This document shows, in pieces, positions 47,807 through 56,816 of a stretch of 64,000 nt of DNA (position 1 is its first letter; each line of letters opens with the position of its first letter). The translations under genes were made by a program, and so were the position numbers. A model generated the notes under the pieces. It was not told where the DNA came from, searched no databases, and worked only from the letters and a program-made list of their open reading frames with translations. Source of the DNA: Prevotellaceae bacterium (GTDB lineage: Bacteria > Bacteroidota > Bacteroidia > Bacteroidales > Muribaculaceae); contig JAETNS010000003.1 of NCBI GenBank assembly GCA_021772015.1, positions 62,001-126,000 of the forward strand, read 5' to 3'.

Positions 47807-49123
47807 TCATTTGTAGCGGGCCCAGCGGATAAGGTCTCGTACGGATGGTTTCTTGCCGTACATGAATATGCCGATGCGGTATATCTTGGCGGCGAGCCAC
47901 ACCATGGCCAGGAAAGAGAGATACAATATCCCTACCGCGAGCCATATTTCCCATGACGGTATTCCGAATGGCACACGCATAAGCATCACCATCGGGGAGG
48001 TGAACGGGATGATCGAGGTCCAGAAAGCAAGAGTGGAGTTGGGATCGGAGCCGGCTGTCATGCCGATGACGAGCCCTATGACGATCGGTATCACGGCGAA
48101 TGAGGTCAGCTGGGAGGCATCCTGTATATTGTCTACGGCTGACCCTATGGCGGCGAAGATCGAGGCGTAGAACAGGAATCCGCCTATCAGGAATATAAGT
48201 ATGAATCCGAAGAGTTTAGCGATATATCCCACTGAGCTGAACAGAGAGATGGCACTGAGCAGTTCGGGGTCGAGTGTGTCAGCCCCTGTCGGGATGCTGC
48301 CGGCATTGAGCATGGCCACCTGCTCGCCTACTCCGTCAGGTATTAGGGCCGGAAGCAGGAACGCCGACATCAGGCACAACAGTACTCCCCAGATTATTAT
48401 CTGCACCACGGCGACGAGGCCGACCCCGAATATCTTCCCGAGCATCAAGTGGACAGGCTTGACGGAAGACACTACCAGTTCGAGGACGCGGTTGTTCTTC
48501 TCCTCGATGATGGAGGTCATGACGAGCTGGCCATACATCAGCAGGAACATGTACAGGATGAATGTCATGAAAAGGCCGATCCCGAATGAGAGGGATGAGG
48601 AGGTGGCTTCCTCGCCCCCTTCCTCGTCGACGCGGATAGTCTGCAATGAGACATCGACGTTGGTCTCGTCAAGTATCTGTTGCAGGTTGTCGATGTCATA
48701 GGCCTGCATCCTCCGGTCTCTGACAGCGTCTTTGATAAGGTTTCGTATGGTGCTCTCGGTCTCTACGGATCCCCCCTCGTGGATAAACAGGATAGCTGAC
48801 GAGGGGCGGTCGACGATGTCGGCGGGGATGGAGAGCACACCGTAATATTCGGAGTGATGGATCGCGGAGTCTGCCGGAGCAGAGACCGGGACGAATGTCA
48901 GATGTTCCTGCCCGGATTTTTCCAGGACAGGCATCACTGTGCCGCTAAGGTCGCATACGGCGATTGTTTTGTCGGAGGGGGTTGAGAATATCGCGATAAG
49001 GGCAGGCAGCGACATCATCACGAGCATCAGCACCGGCATCAGCAGTGTGGTGAAGATGAAACTTTTTTTGCCGACACGCTCCATGAATTCGCGGCGGATG
49101 ATTATTCCGAGATTATTGTTCAT
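47807..49123 (-). CDS. ABC-2 type transporter permease (NatB-like)
   Basis: IIRREFMERVGKKSFIFTTLLMPVLM; SIIEEKNNRVLELVVSSVKPVHLMLGKI. Confidence 0.9.
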   Translation of the reverse strand: MNNNLGIIIRREFMERVGKKSFIFTTLLMPVLMLVMMSLPALIAIFSTPSDKTIAVCDLSGTVMPVLEKSGQEHLTFVPVSAPADSAIHHSEYYGVLSIPADIVDRPSSAILFIHEGGSVETESTIRNLIKDAVRDRRMQAYDIDNLQQILDETNVDVSLQTIRVDEEGGEEATSSSLSFGIGLFMTFILYMFLLMYGQLVMTSIIEEKNNRVLELVVSSVKPVHLMLGKIFGVGLVAVVQIIIWGVLLCLMSAFLLPALIPDGVGEQVAMLNAGSIPTGADTLDPELLSAISLFSSVGYIAKLFGFILIFLIGGFLFYASIFAAIGSAVDNIQDASQLTSFAVIPIVIGLVIGMTAGSDPNSTLAFWTSIIPFTSPMVMLMRVPFGIPSWEIWLAVGILYLSFLAMVWLAAKIYRIGIFMYGKKPSVRDLIRWARYK

Positions 49124-50039
49124 TGTTCTTGACGGTATGGATGAAAATTTCGTTCATTGAAGGGAGTGCGCGGTCGAAGCTTACCAGCTCGACAGCGTCA
49201 TTGGCCAGAGCGATAGTTTCCCGCATGGAGACATCGGGTCTCAACAAAAGCTTTGCCTCTGTGACAGGGGAGTTGACCTCTTTCTCGAAAGAGTGGTCCA
49301 TCACACGCTCGCCCAAGGCTGAAAGCAACTCGTCGGGATTGCCTTCGAACGCAAGGCGGTAACGCCCGCGTCCCATCGCGGAACGGATCTCGTTGACATT
49401 ACCTGAAAGTATGTTGCGGGAACGGTTGATCAGGGTGATGTTGTCACACAGCGACTCGACGCTCTCCATGTTGTGGGTGGAGAATATGACAGTCGCGCCT
49501 TCGTCGCGCAGGCGCAGGATCTCGTTTTTGAGCAGGTCGGCGTTGATGGGATCGAAACCGGAGAATGGCTCGTCGAATATCAGCAGTTTCGGCTTGTGGA
49601 GCACTGTCACGATGAACTGTACTTTTTGCGCCATGCCTTTTGACAGCTCCTCGACCTTGCGGTTCCACCAGTCGGATATGCCGAAGCGGTCAAACCATTT
49701 GCGCAGTTCGGCTGTGGCCTCGCGCGTCTTAAGTCCTTTTAACTTGGCGAAGAAGAGAGCCTGGTCTCCGACGCGCATTTTTTTGTAAAGTCCGCGCTCC
49801 TCCGGCAGATAGCCGATATTGACCACGTCGTTGGCCGTCAGCGGATGTCCCATGAACTCCACAGAACCGGTATCAGGGGCGGTTATATGATTTATTATTC
49901 GGATCAGTGTCGTCTTTCCGGCACCGTTCGGGCCAAGCAGCCCGTAGATGGTCCCTTGTGGGACCGAGAGGGATACGTCATCGAGGGCGGTATGGTTGGT
50001 GTATCGCTTGCTGACGTTGTCTACCTTTAGAATCTCCAT
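49113..50039 (-). CDS. ABC transporter ATP-binding protein (NatA-like)
   Basis: GLLGPNGAGKTTLIRII, IGYLPEERGLYKKM, ELSKGMAQKVQFI, LLIFDEPFSGFDPI. Confidence 0.95.
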   Translation of the reverse strand: MEILKVDNVSKRYTNHTALDDVSLSVPQGTIYGLLGPNGAGKTTLIRIINHITAPDTGSVEFMGHPLTANDVVNIGYLPEERGLYKKMRVGDQALFFAKLKGLKTREATAELRKWFDRFGISDWWNRKVEELSKGMAQKVQFIVTVLHKPKLLIFDEPFSGFDPINADLLKNEILRLRDEGATVIFSTHNMESVESLCDNITLINRSRNILSGNVNEIRSAMGRGRYRLAFEGNPDELLSALGERVMDHSFEKEVNSPVTEAKLLLRPDVSMRETIALANDAVELVSFDRALPSMNEIFIHTVKNNEQ

Positions 50040-50150
50040 CGGATAAGTGGTAATGTGGTAATATTGTTTCTTTAGAAATTGCAGTTTGGTTGATTAGAGT
50101 GTAAAATTGGGAAAAAAGTTGCATAAAACTGTGAAAAAATTCCGGGGGAT

Positions 50151-50181
50151 TTTGCAGGGCAGTCTAAAGTGAGTATTTTTG
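50151..50181 (+). promoter_or_regulatory. Putative promoter of the NlpC/P60 gene
   Basis: TTTG-N19-TATTTTTG exact Bacteroidetes consensus. Confidence 0.7.
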
Positions 50182-50238
50182 TGGAAACGAAATCCGGGAG
50201 TTCCCCGGATGGTCTGAAAAGTGATTTTTGCTTCTGAA

Positions 50239-51081
50239 ATGGCTCGTAACCGGCTTCTTGTAATCGTATCTGTCATGTTGGCCGCTTTGTCGTTGCTGAC
50301 AGGCTGCAAGTCATCGCGCGGTTCGGTCAGAGGTGGATCAGGCCAGGCTTCCGCTGTCGGTTCATTCTCATTGGAGGATTACGCCAAGACCATCACGGAT
50401 CCGATGGCAAAGGCTTTGATAAATGAGGCCCGGGGGTGGATCGGGACAAAATATCAATATGGAGGGGACTCAAAGTCAGGCACCGATTGTTCCGGGCTGG
50501 TTATGCGGTTGTACGGGAATGTCTGCGGTGTGAAAATTCCGCGCTCGACCCGTGAGCAGGTCAGATTCTGTACGAAAGTGGCCCGAAACAAGATGCGTCC
50601 CGGTGACCTTGTGTTTTTTGCGCCGGAGAAGAGCGATGACAAGGTTTCTCATGTAGGCCTTTACATAGGGGAGGGACGGATGATACATGCCTCTTCGAGC
50701 CGAGGGGTCATGGTCAGCGGATTTGATTCCGGCTATTGGGGAGACAGGTATTTCACCGGTGCCCGTGTCGACAAAGCATCCAGAGCTTTCGCGTCATCCG
50801 GCAAAGGGAAAAAAGAGACCCAATCATTGCCTCCGCCCCCTCCGGGCGTTTCTCCGGCTATGCCTGAAGTTGTTCTCCCTCCGGCCTCGGCGGCACCGGA
50901 ACTGCAAGGGATGCCGGCAATTCCGGATATCCCGGCCCTTCCGGTCAGTGAAGGTGATTTGCCCGGGACGACAAGCGAAGTCTCCGCCGATGCTCCTGTG
51001 CCATCTTCCACCATTGACCTCCTTGACCTTATAATAAACCAGAAGGTGGATTCGATTTTCACAAGCAAATTCACCGACTGA
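50239..51081 (+). CDS. NlpC/P60 (C40) family lipoprotein endopeptidase
   Basis: Lipobox SLLTGC; GWIGTKYQYGGDSKSGTDCSGLVMRLY; MRPGDLVFF; VSHVGLYIGEGRMIHASSSRGV. Confidence 0.93.
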   Translation: MARNRLLVIVSVMLAALSLLTGCKSSRGSVRGGSGQASAVGSFSLEDYAKTITDPMAKALINEARGWIGTKYQYGGDSKSGTDCSGLVMRLYGNVCGVKIPRSTREQVRFCTKVARNKMRPGDLVFFAPEKSDDKVSHVGLYIGEGRMIHASSSRGVMVSGFDSGYWGDRYFTGARVDKASRAFASSGKGKKETQSLPPPPPGVSPAMPEVVLPPASAAPELQGMPAIPDIPALPVSEGDLPGTTSEVSADAPVPSSTIDLLDLIINQKVDSIFTSKFTD

Positions 51082-51105
51082 AAAATACAGCCACCCTTAA
51101 AGACC

Positions 51106-52176
51106 ATGACTTACGATTCTGTAATCAAAGCCATATTGGCGGAAAATCGCCCTGTGACTGTCACAGGCAGTAAGCGCATCCAGGCTCTGGATGCGCTTAA
51201 ACTGTTGAGTCTAATAGGAGTCCTTTGCCTCCATTGTGCCGAGAGTTATTATTTCCATACTCAGATGAATTCACTTTGGTCTGTGACACGATTTGTCTAT
51301 TGCATGGGTGTGCTGGCCATTCCGATGTTTTTCACGGTCAGCGGTTATCAGCTGCTTGGCCGGACAAATTCAGATTATCGTTATGCTTTCAGGAAAGTGT
51401 TTGCCCTATTGAAGGTCGCATTTCTATTGTATCTACTTGTGTTGCTGCTGAGCTGGATTCTCTTTGGAAATAGGATTGTTGTTACGGGCATCCCAAGGCA
51501 ATTCGTCCTTAATCTTGTACAGAGGGGCGACTATTCCATATTGTGGTTTGTCGGTGGATTATGTCTGGTCTATCTGGCCTATCCTGTGATAAACAATGTG
51601 TATAACCGTGACAAGAAGTTGTTTCTATGGCTTGGACTGGTGTGCATGGTTGTTATGTCAGGGGTGTTTTTTGTAAGTGTTGTTCGGCCAATCGAGGGTG
51701 TGCCCAGAGAAATGGAGATATGGCAGACATTCAGGCTTTGGAACTGGATAGGATATTTTTGCATAGGGGGCTTGATCAAAAGATATCGGATTTTCAAAGT
51801 TTTTGGAAAAATGCCGATTATATTTGTAATGGCTGCCGTATGCTTTGTGTTCTTGAATATGATAGTATTGAAGAGAGGCGTTTGGTATTGTGAGTATGGT
51901 TATGCCTCGCTACCTGTGATTCTGTTTGTGGTGTCGGTCTTCACCTATTTCATAAAGCAAAAGTTCGAGAACCGTTTTCTCGTTGAGATGGCTTTTGTGT
52001 TTATGCCGGCGTATATGTTAGGTCCTGTATGTCAGAATATGGTTGAAAGTTATGCATTCGCATTGCCTGAGACTCTCGGGGCGATATTATGGGTAGTGAT
52101 GAACGCCGTGCTGTCCATCGCTTTCGGATGGCTGTTGATGAAAATACCGGGTGTAAGGCGGCTTTTGAAATTGTGA
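51106..52176 (+). CDS. Acyltransferase-3 family membrane protein
   Basis: LDALKLLSLIGVLCLHCAESYYF; about ten hydrophobic segments. Confidence 0.85.
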   Translation: MTYDSVIKAILAENRPVTVTGSKRIQALDALKLLSLIGVLCLHCAESYYFHTQMNSLWSVTRFVYCMGVLAIPMFFTVSGYQLLGRTNSDYRYAFRKVFALLKVAFLLYLLVLLLSWILFGNRIVVTGIPRQFVLNLVQRGDYSILWFVGGLCLVYLAYPVINNVYNRDKKLFLWLGLVCMVVMSGVFFVSVVRPIEGVPREMEIWQTFRLWNWIGYFCIGGLIKRYRIFKVFGKMPIIFVMAAVCFVFLNMIVLKRGVWYCEYGYASLPVILFVVSVFTYFIKQKFENRFLVEMAFVFMPAYMLGPVCQNMVESYAFALPETLGAILWVVMNAVLSIAFGWLLMKIPGVRRLLKL

Positions 52177-53199
52177 TCATTGGGGAGCGCGGTATTTCCC
52201 CTCATCCGAGTCATTGAGGATCGACAGGTAGGAACTGTAGCGCGACCGGGCTATCTCCCCGTTCTCGATAGCGCGCAAAACGGCGCATCCCGGTTCATGG
52301 GTATGGGTGCAATCGCCGAAACGGCAGTTGGCGGCAGCTTTGAATATTTCCGGGAAATAATGTGAGACTTCGTTGACTCCCATCTCGATAGTGCCGAAAC
52401 CTCTCACGCCGGGGGTGTCTATTATCCAACCTCCGAAAGGCAACGGGAACATCTCGGAGAAAGTCGTGGTATGGATTCCTTGGTCATGCACATCGGAAAT
52501 GGCGGCAGTCTTGAGGTCGAGTCCCGGGATCAGTTTGTTTATGAGCGTGGATTTCCCTACCCCTGAATTGCCTGACACGAGTGTTGTACGGCTCTTAAGC
52601 GCTTCTTTGACCTGATCAATACCATCTCCCGAAATAGATGACACATCGATCACGCGGTAGCCGATCGAGCGGTATAGCCAGGCGACCGCTTCAAGCAACT
52701 CCTTGTCTTCGGGGTCTTCGAGGAGGTCGATTTTGTTTATTACCAGAGTTGCTTCAACCCTGTATGCTTCCGCTGTCGCGAGGAAGCGGTCTATGAAATT
52801 GGTAGAGGTGGTCGGGTGTTTAAGAGACACTACGAGCATGGCCCCGTCGAGATTCGCCGCCAATATGCTTGCTTCTTTCGACAGATTGCTCGCGCGTCTT
52901 ATTATGTAATTCCGCCGTGGGTCGATCTCGGTTATGTAGGCTGACCCATCGGGGTTTACAAGCACACCTACCCGGTCTCCCACCGCGACAGGATTGGTTG
53001 TCCGTATGCCTTTCAGTCGGAAATTACCTTTGACTTTGCAGGCAATGGTCTCTTTTCCGGCGCTGAAATTTGCATCCCGGGCATCATCATCGGCCTTGTC
53101 AAGGAGGACTTCATACCATGATCCGGTGTTTTTTATCACCAGCCCTTTGCGAATCGGGATTTCGGTCGTCGCGCTGTTGTTTCTTTTGGGTTTCGCCAT
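52177..53199 (-). CDS. rsgA: Ribosome small subunit-dependent GTPase A
   Basis: [65 protein letters not shown]. Confidence 0.96.
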   Translation of the reverse strand: MAKPKRNNSATTEIPIRKGLVIKNTGSWYEVLLDKADDDARDANFSAGKETIACKVKGNFRLKGIRTTNPVAVGDRVGVLVNPDGSAYITEIDPRRNYIIRRASNLSKEASILAANLDGAMLVVSLKHPTTSTNFIDRFLATAEAYRVEATLVINKIDLLEDPEDKELLEAVAWLYRSIGYRVIDVSSISGDGIDQVKEALKSRTTLVSGNSGVGKSTLINKLIPGLDLKTAAISDVHDQGIHTTTFSEMFPLPFGGWIIDTPGVRGFGTIEMGVNEVSHYFPEIFKAAANCRFGDCTHTHEPGCAVLRAIENGEIARSRYSSYLSILNDSDEGKYRAPQ

Positions 53200-53485
53200 T
53201 GTGGTCGTTGAGCAGTTACGGTGTTGACACTCCTGTTAAAGGAAACACCCGTCAGACTGCAAAGTTACGAAAAAATCTGTTAAAATAGTTAATTCGTAAA
53301 ATCTTGAACCATAAAGGGTTGCAAAACGTTATAAGCTAAAAGGATAAAATATGGGCCTCATAATTAGGTTATTTTCAAAAAATTACATAATTTTGCAGCG
53401 CAATCGTATCCAAATGAATCATTTGTGAATCTTTTCGCAAGCGGGCAGTCCCCGCTGAATGTATAATAGTTTAATTCAACTGACA

Positions 53486-53707
53486 ATGAACGCAGAAGCA
53501 ATTGGAACCTGGGCCGGCCTCGTCTGGACCGCCCTCAACGACAAAGATGTCGTAGTTGGTCTGAAGCAGCTCAAGAAAGAGACCAAGCTGAAAGACAAGG
53601 AAGTGTTTGCAGCCATCGGATGGCTTGCCCGCGAAGGCAAGATCGATGTACAGACCAATCCGGAGGATGAGAAGGATATCCTCTTTACCCTCGTACAGGA
53701 CAAGTAA
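53486..53707 (+). CDS. Small winged helix-turn-helix protein (DUF2582-like)
   Basis: MNAEAIGTWAGLVWTALNDKDVVVGLKQLKKETKLKDKEVFAAIGWLAREGKIDV; start within the ORF track ORF. Confidence 0.85.
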   Translation: MNAEAIGTWAGLVWTALNDKDVVVGLKQLKKETKLKDKEVFAAIGWLAREGKIDVQTNPEDEKDILFTLVQDK

Positions 53708-53742
53708 AAATCAATCGGCCTCCGTGGCCTTATATTTTTCGT

Positions 53743-53796
53743 AAAACGAAGAGGGCCCCGCAAGTCACACATCACTTGCGGGGTCCTCTTCGTTTT
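53743..53796 (+). terminator. Intrinsic terminator of the winged-helix gene
   Basis: 23-bp arms AAAACGAAGAGGGCCCCGCAAGT / ACTTGCGGGGTCCTCTTCGTTTT with one G-U on the plus strand. Confidence 0.9.
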
Positions 53797-53854
53797 ATTA
53801 TCGCGGGGAGTCACCGGTTTCGAGGACCCCCGAGCCAATGAAGTCATTTCCGGA

Positions 53855-54361
53855 TCATGGTCTGCGTAATATGTAGGGACAGGGGGATTTCATCGCCACG
53901 GGAGATGATTTCTCAATCTCGCGGAGTGTTTCGACCGCTTTACCGAGAGAGTCGGTCGTGTAGGCGGCCACATAATAAGTCTGGTCTTTGTCAATCAGCA
54001 ACCGGCCGTCTTGATATCCTTTCTGCCGGAGTCTGTCGAGCACAGACATCGCATTGAACTTTTGCTTGAATGTCGCCACAATGATGTTGTAACGTAACGC
54101 GGCCTCCACCGGGGGATCAAGTTTGACGGTGTTGACATACACTCCTTTCAGGGGGATGGAGTCTCCGTTGAAGACTGTCCGGGGTATGGCTTCCTCGCGT
54201 GCCATGCCGAGCAATTCGTCGGCAGTGTAGCCTTCGTTTTGCTTTTCGATGGCCGCGTCGTAAGCTTTGCGGTAGTTTTCTTCAGTTGTCTTGCATGATG
54301 TGACAGTAGCCATCAGGAGCAACACACAGCCGATAATCAGTAAGAATTTTTTCTTGATCAT
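53855..54361 (-). CDS. SPOR-domain lipoprotein
   Basis: Lipobox MATVTSC; YNIIVATFKQKFNAMSVLDRLRQKGYQDGRLLIDKDQTYYVAAYTTDSLGKAVETL. Confidence 0.82.
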   Translation of the reverse strand: MIKKKFLLIIGCVLLLMATVTSCKTTEENYRKAYDAAIEKQNEGYTADELLGMAREEAIPRTVFNGDSIPLKGVYVNTVKLDPPVEAALRYNIIVATFKQKFNAMSVLDRLRQKGYQDGRLLIDKDQTYYVAAYTTDSLGKAVETLREIEKSSPVAMKSPCPYILRRP

Positions 54362-54381
54362 TACAAGTAATTGTTTGCGTT

Positions 54382-54885
54382 TCAGATTTTAAGCGTGCCT
54401 AACTCTATCACTTCCAGGTTTGACGGGGTCTGGCCGTCTATGTCGAGCCTGACCAAGGTGCGCTTCGACTGCCATCCATGATGACCTGCGGCTCCGGGAT
54501 TTATGTGCAGGCAGTCGAGTGTCGGGTCGAACATTACTTTGAGGATATGGCTGTGGCCGCAGACAAATATCCGGGCGTGCGCGTCACGCAGCATCCGGGT
54601 TATCCCGGGCTGGTAACGTCCGGGATAACCGCCTATGTGGGTCATGAAGACATTCGTGTCCTCCACTTTGAATTGCTGGACAGAGGGGAAGTAACGGCGC
54701 GTCTCGCCATAGTCGATATTGCCGTGGACCGCCCGTACCACCGGGCATACCTCTTCAAGGCGGCGGATGACATCGACGCAGCCGATGTCTCCCGCATGCC
54801 ATATCTCATCACATCCCGCGAAATGAGTCGCGAAACGGTCGTCCCAACATGAGTGTGTGTCGGAAAGAATGCCTATCTTTTTCAT
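54382..54885 (-). CDS. YfcE/MJ0936-type metallophosphodiesterase
   Basis: IGILSDTHSCWDDRF, IWHAGDIG, VHGNIDYGETR, VFMTHIGG, FVCGHSHI. Confidence 0.93.
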   Translation of the reverse strand: MKKIGILSDTHSCWDDRFATHFAGCDEIWHAGDIGCVDVIRRLEEVCPVVRAVHGNIDYGETRRYFPSVQQFKVEDTNVFMTHIGGYPGRYQPGITRMLRDAHARIFVCGHSHILKVMFDPTLDCLHINPGAAGHHGWQSKRTLVRLDIDGQTPSNLEVIELGTLKI

Positions 54886-54887
54886 TG

Positions 54888-56753
54888 TCAGAAGTTCTGT
54901 AATATCATCACCTGTCGGGGAGAGAAGGTCATCTCCTCGGCGATGGTGACATCTTCGCCTGAAATCATGTCATGGAGACGGGTACCGTACGGCAGAATCT
55001 CGACCGTGCGCTCCATTGTGACAGTCAGAGGCTTTGATGTTCCGTTCATGAGCACCGTCACCTCCTTGTCGCCAAGTTTGCGGCGATAGACATACATGCC
55101 GTTCTGGGGCATGAAATGCTTAAGCGATCCTTTGGCGATCACATCGTTGGCTTCACCGCGTCGCCAATGGAGGAGCTTCGACAGGTAGTCCCACGCTTCA
55201 TTCTGGAGAGGGGTGCGTCCTTCAGCAGTGAATGCATTGACTGTGTCGCCGGGAAAACCGCCGGGGAAGTCTCGCCTGACATATCCGTCCGATCCCTCCT
55301 TGCTGCCGTTCATCAGCAATTCAGTGCCGTAGTAAAGTTGGGGTATGCCCCTTGAGGTCAACAGGAACGCTATGGCCTGTTTCCATGATCCGAGCGAGTC
55401 AGGCTCGGCCAGCAGGAAGCGGTCGGTGTCATGATTGTCAAGGAAAGTCAGCACCTTCTGTGGATCGGGATATAGGAAATCCATCGCCAGATGATCGTAA
55501 AGGTGGTTGAGGCCATTCCAGGGATCGGTTTCCTGGTCGAAGTATTTGTGCCCGTTGATGGAAATCATGAAGTCCATCACTGTCGGGAGCTCAGTCTTTT
55601 TGGGATTTATGCGGTTGCCTTTCTGCCAGAACGCGGATCCGGCTTCATTTCCATACCAGCATTCGCCGACTATGTTGAAATTCGGATACTCCGTCAGTAC
55701 GGCTTTCGCCCATGAAGCCATCCCGTCAAGGTCGGCATAGGGATAGGTATCCATCCTGATCCCGTTGATTTTTGATGACTCTATCCACCAGATGGAGTTC
55801 TGGATAAGATACTTCATCAGATGGGGATTGCGCTGGTTAAGGTCAGGCATGGCTGTCACGAACCACCCGTTTACCGTGTGGTCAAGATCATAGTCAGACA
55901 CATAAGGGTCATGGATTGTCGACAGGCGGAAATTGGTTGTCTCCTTCCCTTCGGGATGGTTGAACCAGTCTTTCGAGGGCATATCGGCCATCCAGGGATG
56001 ATTGATGCCCGCGTGATTGAAGATCATATCCATCACGACCTTGATGCTCCGTTTGTTGGCTTCGGATACAAGCTCCTGCCACTGCTCGTTCGAGCCAAAG
56101 CGCGGGTCGATACGGTAATAGTCGGTTGTGGCGTAGCCGTGGTAGCTTCCTCCGGGCATGTCATTCTCCAGCACAGGGCAGCTCCAGATGGCCGTGACCC
56201 CGAGGGTGTCTATATAATCGAGGTTATCGATTATTCCCCGGATATTGCCCCCGTGTCGCCCGTTATGGTCGGCGCGGTCCGCCCCTATCGGGTAGTCAAG
56301 GCCTTCCATCGATTTGGCCGCGTCAATGTCGCCTTGGGCGAAGCGGTCGGGCATGAGAAGATACAAAACGTCTGACGCGTCAAAACCGGTGTATTCCTCC
56401 CCTCTTTTTGTGCGGGCCTTCAGCTCGTAAGGAATGTTGGCCTTTCTTGATCCGAGAGTGAATTTCAGATCCATCTTCCCCGGATTTGTCTCCGGGGAGA
56501 TGTCGAAATAAAGAAGTTTATAGTTCGGACTGTCGAGTGACACCGCTTCTTTGAGTGTCACGCCCGGATAATCGGCTGTAACGTCGGCGGCCGCGATATC
56601 CGGGCCGGTGACCATCACCTGCAACGTCGTGTCTGACATTCCGACCCACCAGTATGGCGGCTCGACATTGGTGACCATCGGGGCTTTCTTGGCTCCGAAA
56701 AGACTCGCGGCTCCCGCGAGGATGCTTAGCGAAATCATAGCCAGTTTTTTCAT
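54888..56753 (-). CDS. GH13 alpha-amylase/neopullulanase (SusA-like)
   Basis: SYHGYATTDYYRIDPRFG, VVMDMIFNHAGINHPW, INGIRMDTYPYAD, FNIVGECWYG, FLDNHDTDRF. Confidence 0.93.
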   Translation of the reverse strand: MKKLAMISLSILAGAASLFGAKKAPMVTNVEPPYWWVGMSDTTLQVMVTGPDIAAADVTADYPGVTLKEAVSLDSPNYKLLYFDISPETNPGKMDLKFTLGSRKANIPYELKARTKRGEEYTGFDASDVLYLLMPDRFAQGDIDAAKSMEGLDYPIGADRADHNGRHGGNIRGIIDNLDYIDTLGVTAIWSCPVLENDMPGGSYHGYATTDYYRIDPRFGSNEQWQELVSEANKRSIKVVMDMIFNHAGINHPWMADMPSKDWFNHPEGKETTNFRLSTIHDPYVSDYDLDHTVNGWFVTAMPDLNQRNPHLMKYLIQNSIWWIESSKINGIRMDTYPYADLDGMASWAKAVLTEYPNFNIVGECWYGNEAGSAFWQKGNRINPKKTELPTVMDFMISINGHKYFDQETDPWNGLNHLYDHLAMDFLYPDPQKVLTFLDNHDTDRFLLAEPDSLGSWKQAIAFLLTSRGIPQLYYGTELLMNGSKEGSDGYVRRDFPGGFPGDTVNAFTAEGRTPLQNEAWDYLSKLLHWRRGEANDVIAKGSLKHFMPQNGMYVYRRKLGDKEVTVLMNGTSKPLTVTMERTVEILPYGTRLHDMISGEDVTIAEEMTFSPRQVMILQNF

Positions 56754-56816
56754 GGATGATATGAATGCAAGTTAAACATAATTGATATTGATTCGGTTTG
56801 ATAGCGTGCTGACAGG